Assembly (NCBI GenBank): GCA_039591615.1 | Contig: JBDHDH010000039.1 | Coordinates: 1 to 47,727, forward strand | Length of the DNA stretch: 47,727 bases | Source of the DNA: JBDHDH01 sp039591615 | Lineage (GTDB): Bacteria; Gemmatimonadota; Gemmatimonadetes; Gemmatimonadales; GWC2-71-9 | Direction: 5' to 3' | In this document: positions 16,653 to 25,171 of the stretch, one piece after another | How positions within the stretch are numbered: the stretch's first letter is position 1 | Layout: each line of letters begins with the position of its first letter | The notes under the pieces: model-generated | Told to the model about the DNA's origin: nothing | Seen by the model: the letters and a program-made list of their open reading frames with translations, nothing else | Databases searched by the model: none | Translations under genes and position numbers: made by a program

Positions 16653-17891
16653 GTGACCGGCGCGATCGCATCCAGCGCTCAGAGAGCGAAGCAGCTCATC
16701 GTCCCCGAGGGGATGTTCCTCTTGTTCGTGATGGTGTTGTTGCGCTGGGATTACACGAGCGCGGCTGTCGCGAGTGCTGCTCCATTGTATGCAGTCGCCG
16801 TATTCGTCGCCGGCGTGCTGCTGGCGTGGCGCTTCCACCGCAGTAGGGTCGTGTTTGCGCTCCTGGTGCTTGCGGTGGCCGCACTTGCTGTCCAACACCT
16901 CGTCGCCGTCGACCAACGAGTTCCCAGTGCGCCGGCGACGGTGTTGCACGGCGTTGCGTTTCTGTTGCCTCTCAATCTCCTAGGGATCACCCTACTCGAT
17001 GAACGCGGCTTGCTGACAGCGCCGGGCGTGTTACGGCTGGCCGCCGTGGTGCTCCAGGTCGTGCTCGTTGCGGCGCTGGCGTATCCGGTTCCTTCACCCG
17101 CCGCTCATTGGCTCGAGCGGCAGCTACTCCCGTTCTCAATTGCACATGTGACACCGCTGGCACAACCCGCGCTCGTGGTGTTCGCGGTGGCGGGCCTGTG
17201 GCTCACCGTGCAACTGTCGCTTCGTCCAGCCGCCGCGACGCGCGGTTTCCTCTGGGCACTCGCCGCATCGTTCCTGGCACTGCATTCGGCTTACGACACG
17301 AGCTCGGCCCAGACCTATTTCGCCACAGCTGGTCTGATCCTCGCAGTCGGCGTTATCGAAGCAACGTACTTCATGGCGTACCGGGACGGCCTGACGGGGT
17401 TGCCGGCGCGGCGCGCGTTCAACGAAGCACTGCCACAACTGGGTAATCAGTACAGCATCGCGATGGTGGATGTCGACTACTTCAAAAAGTTCAACGACGA
17501 GCACGGGCACGACGTCGGAGACCAAGTTCTGAGAATGGTGGCCAAGCATATCGGTCAGGTGGCCGGTGGTGGCAAGGCGTACCGCTACGGAGGTGAAGAA
17601 TTTGCCATCCTGTTCCCAGGCAAGCGCCGCGACGACTCCCTGCACCATCTTGAGCGCGTGCGAGAGGCCGTCGAACAGGCCGTGTTCACGCTGCGGGGCC
17701 GTCGGCGTCCACGAACCAAGCCAGCTACGCCACCGAAACGAAAGTCATCGCGAGGAAATCTGTCAGTGACCGTGAGTATTGGCGTTGCCGAGCGGAGTGC
17801 GCGCTATACCACGCCGGACCGGGTCGTGAAAGCAGCGGACCGAGCTCTCTACCGCGCGAAGACAGGCGGTCGAAACCGAATAAGACGCTGA
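16653..17891 (+). CDS. Membrane diguanylate cyclase (GGDEF domain)
   Basis: 412 residues. The first 235 carry about seven hydrophobic helices, a membrane sensor of unknown ligand. The C-terminal domain begins DGLTGLPARRAFNEAL, continues with MVDVDYFKKFNDEHGHDVGD, and has the active-site motif GGEEF in YRYGGEEFAILFPG, then VTVSIGVAER and AADRALYRAK. It should make cyclic di-GMP from two GTP. The RxxD inhibitory site normally just before the active site is not visible (the residues there are VAGGGKAYR), so product inhibition is probably absent. A basic insertion (RGRRRPRTKP followed by TPPKRKSSRG) lies between the active site and SIGVAE. GTG start at 16653. No EAL or PilZ gene is nearby. Confidence 0.92.
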   Translation: MTGAIASSAQRAKQLIVPEGMFLLFVMVLLRWDYTSAAVASAAPLYAVAVFVAGVLLAWRFHRSRVVFALLVLAVAALAVQHLVAVDQRVPSAPATVLHGVAFLLPLNLLGITLLDERGLLTAPGVLRLAAVVLQVVLVAALAYPVPSPAAHWLERQLLPFSIAHVTPLAQPALVVFAVAGLWLTVQLSLRPAAATRGFLWALAASFLALHSAYDTSSAQTYFATAGLILAVGVIEATYFMAYRDGLTGLPARRAFNEALPQLGNQYSIAMVDVDYFKKFNDEHGHDVGDQVLRMVAKHIGQVAGGGKAYRYGGEEFAILFPGKRRDDSLHHLERVREAVEQAVFTLRGRRRPRTKPATPPKRKSSRGNLSVTVSIGVAERSARYTTPDRVVKAADRALYRAKTGGRNRIRR

Positions 17892-17909
17892 GGCGCTGGC
17901 CGGTCTCTT

Positions 17910-19386
17910 CTAGGCCTCACGTCTGGTCTTGAGATCTCGAATGACCGCGCGAGCGGCGTTGCGACCGGCACCGCCGGCGATCCCCCCGCCCGGGTGCGTG
18001 CCCGATCCGCAGAGAAAGAGGCCGGGAAGCGGCATCCGGTACGTTCCCCAACCTGCCACCGGACGCATGAAGAGCACTTGGTCGAGGGTGAGCTCCCCCT
18101 GGTACTCATTCCCCTCTGGCAAGCCATACTGCACCGCCAGGTCGCTCGGGGTGAGAACCTGGCGATGCAGAATGGCGGAGGGAAGGTTTGGAGCGTATTC
18201 GGCCAACGTTCGTACAGCAAGATCTCCCACCGCATCTCCCGCGGCAGCATCCCACTGCCCGTCTCCCAGACGATACGGTGCGTAGCGGAAGATGACAGAC
18301 ATCACATGCTTGCCGGGGGGTGCGAGAGCAGGATCGTGGAGTGATGGGATCGTGGCCTCCAGGTACGGATGGTGAGAGATCGTTCCGTGTTTGGCTGCGT
18401 CATAGGCCCGCTCGAGGTAATCGATGCCTGGACTGATACAAATGACGCCCCCGAGTGCTTGCCCAGCCGCGCCGGTGTGCGCGAATCGGGGCAACTCACC
18501 GAGTGCCAGGTTCACCTTCGCCCACGCGCCACGAAACTTGATCTGTCTGACCGCGCGCAGGAACTCTGGGTTCACGTAACTGTGGTCTGCCAACTCGAGG
18601 AAGGTCCGTGCCGGGTCGAGGCTGGATACGACACGCTCGGCGGCGTACGGAGACTCCTCCCCGCACCAGGCCTCGAGGTCGAAAGACACCGGCATCGGCG
18701 CCGACAAGATGGTGCAGCAATACGAACGCGGTCCCGCCGGAGCGCGGCCCCTGAAAGATACCCGTCGCCGCACAACAGCCGAGGGTCCCTTTCAGCAGAT
18801 CTGACTCGAACCAGTCGTCCAACAGGTCGGCGACCGGCATCGGGAGTACTCGGAGAAGCTCGGTCATGTCGCGGCGCCCCAACCCTCGGAGGCGGCGGGC
18901 CAGACGGAAGAGCGTGAGCGCATCCCGAACGGTCGTTCCGAGAGGAGACGGAGGTGCGGCGCGATAAACCGACTCGAGAAACGTCGCGAGCCGCCGGAGT
19001 TGTCGCATGAAGGGGATCCAGCGCCGCGCATCCTCGGGCGACCGTTTCGCAATCTCGTCGCTCGTGCGCTCCGGATCCCGCCAGAACGTCAGGTGCCCAC
19101 CGTCCGTATCCGGTGCGAGCACGGCCGGGTCCGGGCGAAGGATCTCCCGCTGGACATGCGAGATCGACAGGTCGCGGAGGATCTCGGATGGAATCCAGCC
19201 GGCGTCGTGGACGCAAGCATCGAGTCGAAACCCTGGTGCGATTTCCTCGGTCGACAGCTCTCTGCCAGGAGTGTCTCGGGGTTCCAAGAGCAGCACTCGT
19301 AGACCGGCCTTCGCCAGGTACGCAGCGGTCGTCAGCCCGTTGAGGTCAGCTCCGATGACGATGGCCTGGTAGCGTTCGGGCGTCAT
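17910..19386 (-). pseudogene. Decayed PYROXD2-like FAD oxidoreductase (frameshift plus internal deletion)
   Basis: Second copy of the phytoene-desaturase/PYROXD2-like gene that lies just upstream. From ATG 19386 (ATGA overlap with the stop of the intact copy) it reads MTPERYQAIVIGADLNGLTT and on to TAFVLLHHLVGADAG and GLVRGG near 18655. Homology then continues in another frame with AAERVVSSLDPARTFLEL and runs to the end (LFLCGSGTHPGGGIAGG at the C-terminus). Compared with the intact paralogue about 40-45 residues between KGG and VVSSLD are missing and the frame is shifted. The dinucleotide motif is also altered: GADLNGL where the intact copy has GGGHNGL. A functional full-length product is unlikely. 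Confidence 0.82.
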
Positions 19387-20966
19387 CGCCGCTGGTCTCT
19401 GAGGACCACTTCGGCGGCGAGCCGGCCCGACGCCCCCATGATTCCGCCTCCGGGGTGCGTGCCCGATCCACATTGATAGAAGCGCTGGAGCGGTGTGCGG
19501 TAGTCAGCCCACCCCGGTGCAGGCCGGAGAAAGAAGAGCTGGTGGAGTGCGAGCTCGCCCTGAAAGATGTTGCCTTCGGAGAGTCCGGTGATTGACTCGA
19601 CGTCCTGTGGGGTCAGAACCTGTCGGTGGAGGATTGCCGACCGGATGTTCGGTGCAAATTCGGCCAGCGTATCGATGACTGTGTCTCCGAAGGCCTCACG
19701 CCGACTGCTGTCCCACCCACCGTTCAGCGCATATGGGGCGTACTGGACGAAGATGGACATCACATGTTTCCCGGGCGGTGCCATGCCAGGATCGATCATC
19801 GACGGGATGACGACATCGAGGTACGGTCGCCTCGAGAACTCACCGTACTTCGCATCGTCGTAAGCCCGCTCCAGATAGGCGATACTCGGACTGATCGAGA
19901 TTGCGCCCCGAAGATGCGCACCCGGGCCGGGCCTGCAGGTGAAGTCGGGAAGCTCGCTCAGGGCCAGGTTCACTTTGCCAGAAGAGCCACGAAACCGCAT
20001 TCGTCGGACTGCCTCGACCAACTCCGACGGGAGGGCGTCAGGGTCGAGTAACTCCAGGAACGTTCGCCTGGGGTCGAGGCTGGATACTACGACCTCGCCG
20101 CGGATTTCCTCGCCACTCGCAAGTGCCACGCCCGTGGCCCGTCCGTTCTGGACGAGCACCTCAGCAACGGGCGCCAGGGTCCGGATCTCAGCACCGAAGC
20201 TCCGTGCGGCGCTGGCTATCGACTCGCTCAGTCCACCGGTGCCGCCCTTGGCAAAGCCCCACGCCCGAAAAGCGCCGTCGATCTCTCCCATATAATGGTG
20301 GAGCAGCACGTACGCCGTGCCCGGGGACCGGGGGCCCAGGAAGGTGCCGATGATGCCACTGGCGGATTTGGTGGCTTTGAGGGGCTCGAACTCGAACCAC
20401 TCGTCGAGGTAGTCGGCGGAGCTCATGGTCATGAGCTTGTGGAGTGCGTAGAACTTCTCCTCCCCGAGGCTCCGAAGATGCTTACCCAGTTTGAGCAGTG
20501 CGCGAAGGTCCCGGGGGCTCACGGAGGTCGGATCCGGCGGGATCATCCCCAGAATCGGCTTCACGGCGAAGGCCATGTGATGAAGAAGACGACCGAACTC
20601 GTCGTACGCTTCGGCGTCTCGTCGCGAGTGCCGCGAGAGTTCTCGGCGCGTCTGGTCGACGTCGGCCCAGAGGGCCAGGTAATCGCCGTCGGGGAGGGGC
20701 GTCAAGGTGCTTTCGAGGGGAAGGATGTGCAACCCATGTCCGGGCAGATTCAAGTCTCGGATGATCTCGGGCCGTAAGAGGCTCACGACATACGAGAATA
20801 CCGAGAACCTGAATCCCGGAAACACTTCCTCGGTTACAGCGGCACCCCCGATGCGCTCCCTTTGCTCGGCGACGAGGACCCGCAGGCCGCTCCGTGCCAG
20901 GTAGGCGGCGTTCACCAACCCGTTGTGGCCGCCGCCAATCACGATTGCGTCATAGCGGTGAGGCAC
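19383..20966 (-). CDS. PYROXD2-like / phytoene desaturase-family FAD oxidoreductase
   Basis: 527 residues from a GTG at 20966, chosen because GAAAGGG stands just upstream and the protein then starts PHRYDAIVIGGGHNGLVNAA, the FAD-binding Rossmann motif at the usual distance. Further landmarks: ERIGGAAVTEEVFPGFRFS, VVVSSLDPRRTFLEL, and the C-terminal FAD-contact CGSGTHPGGGIMGASG. It belongs to the amine-oxidase/phytoene-desaturase superfamily, nearer to PYROXD2 than to CrtI. Substrate unknown; members may oxidise or isomerise isoprenoid or amine substrates. Its TGA overlaps the ATG of the decayed copy. It is divergent from the EF-G-like gene. Confidence 0.88.
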   Translation of the reverse strand: MPHRYDAIVIGGGHNGLVNAAYLARSGLRVLVAEQRERIGGAAVTEEVFPGFRFSVFSYVVSLLRPEIIRDLNLPGHGLHILPLESTLTPLPDGDYLALWADVDQTRRELSRHSRRDAEAYDEFGRLLHHMAFAVKPILGMIPPDPTSVSPRDLRALLKLGKHLRSLGEEKFYALHKLMTMSSADYLDEWFEFEPLKATKSASGIIGTFLGPRSPGTAYVLLHHYMGEIDGAFRAWGFAKGGTGGLSESIASAARSFGAEIRTLAPVAEVLVQNGRATGVALASGEEIRGEVVVSSLDPRRTFLELLDPDALPSELVEAVRRMRFRGSSGKVNLALSELPDFTCRPGPGAHLRGAISISPSIAYLERAYDDAKYGEFSRRPYLDVVIPSMIDPGMAPPGKHVMSIFVQYAPYALNGGWDSSRREAFGDTVIDTLAEFAPNIRSAILHRQVLTPQDVESITGLSEGNIFQGELALHQLFFLRPAPGWADYRTPLQRFYQCGSGTHPGGGIMGASGRLAAEVVLRDQRR

Positions 20967-21184
20967 GAAGCCCTTTCGGTGAAGCCGGTGTGATCGCCGC
21001 CAGGTGTGGCTCTGCCGACATGCGACGTGTCGTGTCCGCGACCTGACGCTGCCGAGAGACACTAAACACATGGTGGTCCGTAGTGGCGGTCGTCAAGGCG
21101 GCCAGCTGGGTATGGCGACAGCGTGGAGGGGGCGCCGTCGATCAATAAGGAATAGGCTGGGAGAAAGGAGGCCGAATTTCCTTT

Positions 21185-21227
21185 AGTGTCGTGACACTGT
21201 CGCTTTAGGGAGGGGACAAGCCCTCCC
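21185..21227 (+). promoter_or_regulatory. Inverted repeats in the leader between the PYROXD2-like and EF-G-like genes
   Basis: AGTGTC-GT-GACACT (21185-21198) is a 6+6 inverted repeat that could be a protein-binding operator. GGGAGGG-gacaag-CCCTCCC (21208-21227) could form a 7-bp RNA hairpin about 120 bases before the GTG of the EF-G-like gene. A TTGACA lies at 21288-21293 without a convincing -10 box. The 274-bp spacer has no recognisable gene. Confidence 0.35.
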
Positions 21228-21345
21228 CGGGCAGCACCTCTTTCTCACAGCTGCGCACCGACTTTCCGCATCCCATCTCAGCTCCATTTGACAGCCTCCA
21301 GTTGCTTGGGCAATTTCCCGATCCCCTTTGCTGGAGGTCTGACGC

Positions 21346-23436
21346 GTGCGCGTCTACACAGGAGATGCCATACGGAATGTCGCTGTTGTCGGCCACGGCG
21401 CGAGCGGGAAAACGAGCCTCGTTGACGCCCTCGCGTTCGTCGCCGGCAGCAGCAAGCGGCACGGCTCCGTGCCGGATGGAAGCTCCCTCACCGACTACAC
21501 AGAAGAAGAAATCGCCCGCCAGTACTCCATCAATCTCGCGCTAGCATATGCTGAGTGGATGGACACCAAGATCAACCTGATCGATACGCCCGGATACTTG
21601 GATTTCACCGGCGACGCGCTTGCGGGCATCTATGCGGCGGACGCGGCGCTGGTCGTGGTTGGTGCCACGGCAGGGGTTGAGGTCGGGACGGAAAAAGTGT
21701 GGGAGTATGCCACCGAACGGGGTATTCCCGCACTCTTCTTTGTGTCGATGCTGGACAAGGAGCACGCCGACTTCGAGAGGGTCTACCAGGACATCAAGGA
21801 GCATCTCACGCCGAAGGTGATCCCCATCGAGATTCCGGTGGGGGAAGGGCCGGAGTTCCACGGGATCATCAATCTCTTCTCGAAGAAGTGTCACGTGTAC
21901 AAGAAGGGGACGAAGGTGGGCGAGTACGACGAAGTCGACGTCCCGGACGAGTACAAGGATCGACTCGAGCGCTACTCCCAGGATCTCATCGAGACCATCG
22001 CCACGACGAACGACGATTTGCTGGAGCGCTACCTGGGCGGTGAGGAAATCTCGCGGCAGGAAACCATCGCGGCCATGAAGGAAGGCATGGCGCGAAGGGA
22101 GCTCTTCCCGCTGCTCTGTGGGTCATCGACGCTTACCTATGGCCTGCGGGCATTGTTGACGAAGATCGTGCAGCTCGGGCCGAGTCCCGTCGACCAGCCG
22201 TCGTTTGAGGCGGGGAGGAGTGACGGCACGTCTGTGACCCTCGAACCGAAAGATGGCGGTCCGTTCGTTGCCCGAGTGTTCAAGACGGTGTCCGAGCCGC
22301 ACGTGGGAGACGTGACGTTTTTCCGGATATGTTCCGGTACCGTTGCCAACGGAGCCGAAGTCCTCAATGCCCGTCGGGGCAGCAGTGAGAAACTGAACCA
22401 CGTGTCGATCGTGCAGGGGAAGGATCGCGTCGAGGTGCCGATGCTCCACGTCGGCGATCTCGCAGCCGTCGCCAAGCTCCGGGACACCCACACCAATGAT
22501 ACCCTCTCGACGCCGAATTCGCCTGTAGCTCTTCCAGACATTCCATTCCCCGAGGCTCTGACCCGCATGGCGGTCGAGGTGAAGCAGCGTGGTGACGAAG
22601 AGAAGCTCTCGATGGGACTCCAAAAGCTCCATGAGGAGGATCCAACCTTCCGACACGCGTACAACCCTGAGTTGCGGCAGACCATCATCTCGGGTCGTGG
22701 GGAGCGGCACCTCGAAGTCGTCGTCAGCCGGCTCGAGCGCAAGTTCGGCGTTCACGCCGAGCTGACGAAGCCGAGGGTTGCCTACCGGGAGACGTTTCGG
22801 GGCAAAGGAGAAGGGCAGGGCAAGCACAAGAAGCAGACCGGTGGCCGCGGGCAGTACGGCGAATGCTGGATTCGGATTGCGCCCTTGACGAGGGGTTCCG
22901 GCTACGAGTTCGTCAACGGAATCACTGGCGGCGTCATTCCCGGGAAGTACATCCCCGCGGTAGACCGTGGGATTCAGGAGGCGGCAGGCCGGGGTGTGGT
23001 GGCGGGGTATCCCGTCGTCGACTTCAAGGTGGAATGCTACGACGGCTCATACCACGACGTGGACAGCAGCGAACAGTCATTCAAGATGGCGGGTATTCTC
23101 GCGTTCCGAAACGTCGCCAAGACGGCGAAGCCAGTCGTGCTGGAACCGATTCTGGAAGTTGATGTCTGGACACCGGACGAGAACCTAGGTGAGGTGATGG
23201 GTGATCTGTCGTCGCGCCGGGGTCAGATTCTCGGAAGCGAGCCCGATGGTCGCCTGACGAAGGTGCGAGCCTTGGTGCCCGAGGCGGAGATGCATCGTTA
23301 TTCGACGCAGCTTCACTCCATGACCCATGGCCGCGGCACGTTCAGCTGGACGTTCTCAAGCTATCAGGAGGTGCCGCCGGAGGTCGCTCAGAAGATCGCC
23401 GAGGAGCGGGAGAAAGAAGAGAATAACGGCAAGTAA
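21346..23436 (+). CDS. Elongation factor G-like GTPase (EF-G paralogue)
   Basis: 696 residues with the full EF-G layout: GTPase domain, domain II, and domains III-V including the RGERHLEVVVSRLERKFG and GGRGQYGECWIRI blocks and the C-terminal SSRRGQILGSEPDG and MTHGRGTFSWTFSSY. G1 is GHGASGKT (16-23) and G3 is DTPG (80-83). The switch-I/G2 region is ARQYSINLAL instead of the usual RGIT. G4 is SMLD (134-137) instead of NKMD. These variants put it in the EF-G2-like group rather than the canonical translocase. GTG start with GGAGGT at 21333-21338, 7 bases upstream. No ribosomal protein or tuf gene is adjacent, which also argues against the main fusA. Its role, perhaps a special translation or recycling factor, is not settled. 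Confidence 0.9.
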   Translation: MRVYTGDAIRNVAVVGHGASGKTSLVDALAFVAGSSKRHGSVPDGSSLTDYTEEEIARQYSINLALAYAEWMDTKINLIDTPGYLDFTGDALAGIYAADAALVVVGATAGVEVGTEKVWEYATERGIPALFFVSMLDKEHADFERVYQDIKEHLTPKVIPIEIPVGEGPEFHGIINLFSKKCHVYKKGTKVGEYDEVDVPDEYKDRLERYSQDLIETIATTNDDLLERYLGGEEISRQETIAAMKEGMARRELFPLLCGSSTLTYGLRALLTKIVQLGPSPVDQPSFEAGRSDGTSVTLEPKDGGPFVARVFKTVSEPHVGDVTFFRICSGTVANGAEVLNARRGSSEKLNHVSIVQGKDRVEVPMLHVGDLAAVAKLRDTHTNDTLSTPNSPVALPDIPFPEALTRMAVEVKQRGDEEKLSMGLQKLHEEDPTFRHAYNPELRQTIISGRGERHLEVVVSRLERKFGVHAELTKPRVAYRETFRGKGEGQGKHKKQTGGRGQYGECWIRIAPLTRGSGYEFVNGITGGVIPGKYIPAVDRGIQEAAGRGVVAGYPVVDFKVECYDGSYHDVDSSEQSFKMAGILAFRNVAKTAKPVVLEPILEVDVWTPDENLGEVMGDLSSRRGQILGSEPDGRLTKVRALVPEAEMHRYSTQLHSMTHGRGTFSWTFSSYQEVPPEVAQKIAEEREKEENNGK

Positions 23437-23449
23437 AAAGGGTGAAGAA

Positions 23450-23484
23450 CGTCGCGCGTGCTCGCCTGGCAGCTACGCGCGACG
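23450..23484. terminator. Hairpin between convergent EF-G-like and KamA genes
   Basis: Ten-base arms CGTCGCGCGT and ACGCGCGACG separated by 15 bases, overlapping the kamA stop codon. On the minus strand it is followed by the T-rich stretch ttcttcacccttttta, so it may end the kamA transcript; on the plus strand no T-run follows. Confidence 0.45.
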
Positions 23485-24654
23485 CCGCTTCCGGGTGGAT
23501 CTCTTGCGGTTGGCGCTCGACGTGGTGTTGCCTTGTGGTCGGGCGGCAAACGCGAGGATGTCGCTCGGAGACACGATGTCGGAGCCCACGAGAGCTTCCC
23601 GCCGTGGCTGTGTCCACGAATACCGTTCACCGAGATAGTTCCGCATAACCACCTCGTCCTCCGTGATTTCCTCCACATATTCGGGCAGCAATGGGATCTT
23701 TCCACCGCCTCCGGGTGCGTCGATCACGAAGTGCGGGACCGCCATGCCGCTGGTCCACCCACGAAGCGCCTTCACCATTTCGAGGCCCTTCTCAACCGTC
23801 GTCTTGAAATGCTCTACCCCGGCGACGTTGTCGCACATGTAGATGTAGTACGGACGAACACGAGTGGCGAGCAGTGCTTTCATCAACTCCTTCATGACTT
23901 CAGGGTCATCGTTGACCCCTTTGAGGAGCACCGTTTGACAGCCAAGGGGAATGCCGGCGTCGGCCAGCATGCCGAGAGCCGAAGTCGCCTGTGGCGTGAG
24001 CTCTGCCGGGTGATTGAAGTGCGTGTTGATGTAGAGCGGGTGATGCTTTTGCAGAGTCTTGCACAGCTCCGGTGTGATCCGTTCGGGGAGATGACACGGA
24101 ATCCGGCTTCCGATCCGGATGATCTCCAGATGGGTGATCTTCCGCAGCCTCCCCAAGATGAGGTCCAGGCGTCGGTCTGACAGCAAAAGCGGATCGCCGC
24201 CGGAGAGGATTACATCGCGGATCTCGGTATGCTCCTCGAGGTAGCGGAAGGCGCTCTCCAGTTGCGACATCGGGATCTTCTCCGGGTCTCCCACCTTGCG
24301 CCGGCGCGTGCAAAACCGGCAGTAGGAGGCGCACACCGGGCTGACGAGAAAGAGAGCGCGATCTGGATAGCGGTGGGTGATGTTGGGGACCGGACTGTTA
24401 CCGTCTTCGTTGAGGCTGTCCGGCACGCCATCCACGACCTCTAGCTCATCGAGCTCGGGAATGTACTGTCGCCAGATGGGATCGTTCGGCTCCTCGATCA
24501 GGTCCACCATCGCCGGTGAGATACGGAACTCGAAGTTGTCCACCGCCTCCTGGAGACGGGCAAGGTCTGGGAAATGCTCTGGCCCGAATTTGTCGACGAG
24601 GTGCTGCAGTGTCGTCAGACTCCGGTCGCGGAGGAGCTTCTGCCACTCAGCCAT
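23473..24654 (-). CDS. kamA: Lysine 2,3-aminomutase (KamA family radical SAM enzyme)
   Basis: 393 residues from ATG 24654, preceded by GGAGGGGG; the frame is open upstream but unlike the family. Radical SAM cluster Cys108, Cys112, Cys115 in CASYCRFCTRRRKVG. SAM/PLP-region blocks SGGDPLLLS, RIGSRIPCHLPERITPEL and THFNHPAEL are present. PLP Lys319 lies in DAPGGGGKIPLLP. Asp275 (MCDNVAG) and Asp312 (VIDAPGG) occupy the two positions that bind the substrate amino group in clostridial lysine 2,3-aminomutase; glutamate mutases differ there. The enzyme should convert L-lysine to beta-lysine. It starts inside the 3' end of the GNAT gene (8-bp overlap) and ends a four-gene overlapping operon with two ATP-grasp ligases. 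Confidence 0.92.
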   Translation of the reverse strand: MAEWQKLLRDRSLTTLQHLVDKFGPEHFPDLARLQEAVDNFEFRISPAMVDLIEEPNDPIWRQYIPELDELEVVDGVPDSLNEDGNSPVPNITHRYPDRALFLVSPVCASYCRFCTRRRKVGDPEKIPMSQLESAFRYLEEHTEIRDVILSGGDPLLLSDRRLDLILGRLRKITHLEIIRIGSRIPCHLPERITPELCKTLQKHHPLYINTHFNHPAELTPQATSALGMLADAGIPLGCQTVLLKGVNDDPEVMKELMKALLATRVRPYYIYMCDNVAGVEHFKTTVEKGLEMVKALRGWTSGMAVPHFVIDAPGGGGKIPLLPEYVEEITEDEVVMRNYLGERYSWTQPRREALVGSDIVSPSDILAFAARPQGNTTSSANRKRSTRKRRRA

Positions 24655-25171
24655 GGTGTCCCCCCTCCGCCATTGAGGAACCGAAGTGCTTGGCGAACAC
24701 GACCAAGTCGTCTCCTGGCGCGTAGTAGTCGGAAATCCGCGCGGCCCGCTCGTACCCCAACGTCTCATAGAATGCACGGGTAGCTGCGTAGTCGGGCCGA
24801 GAGGCCGTTTCGATAACGATCAGCTGCCCATTCCTGCCGCGGATTACCTTTTCGCACGCCTCCATCATGCGGCGTCCAACCCCCAGGCGCTGCACATCCG
24901 GGTCCACAGCGATCCAATAGAGATCCCATGTCGACAGCGTGCATGGCGTGGGACCGTAACAAGCGAACCCGATGAGCCGGCCATCGTCGTACGCGCCGAC
25001 GGCGAAGTAGTCCTTGCCGGGCGCCGTCACCGCATCGACGAACACCTCCAGGGCGACTTCCACTTCGTCAGCACGGAAGATACGGGCAGCGTCGACGATT
25101 TCCCGGACGCGCGCTGCATCGGTCTTCCGTGGCGCTCGCAGGACGACTGACCCAGGTCCCATCGCTTTCAC
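24647..25171 (-). CDS. GNAT family N-acetyltransferase
   Basis: 174 residues. Acetyl-CoA-binding motif A is visible in DLYWIAVDPDVQRLGVGRRMMEA (V-x-x-x-x-Q-R-x-G-x-G), followed by a substrate-side strand with IETASRPDYAATRAFYETLG and the final GYERAARISDYYAPGDD. It would transfer an acetyl group to an amine. The GTG at 25171 overlaps the upstream stop as GTGA; the ATG at 25162 is an alternative. The gene overlaps kamA by 8 bp. In archaea and some bacteria KamA pairs with an acetyltransferase (AblB) to make N-epsilon-acetyl-beta-lysine, an osmolyte; this protein is shorter than AblB as I know it and sits with two ligases, so a different product is possible. Confidence 0.88.
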   Translation of the reverse strand: MKAMGPGSVVLRAPRKTDAARVREIVDAARIFRADEVEVALEVFVDAVTAPGKDYFAVGAYDDGRLIGFACYGPTPCTLSTWDLYWIAVDPDVQRLGVGRRMMEACEKVIRGRNGQLIVIETASRPDYAATRAFYETLGYERAARISDYYAPGDDLVVFAKHFGSSMAEGGHHG

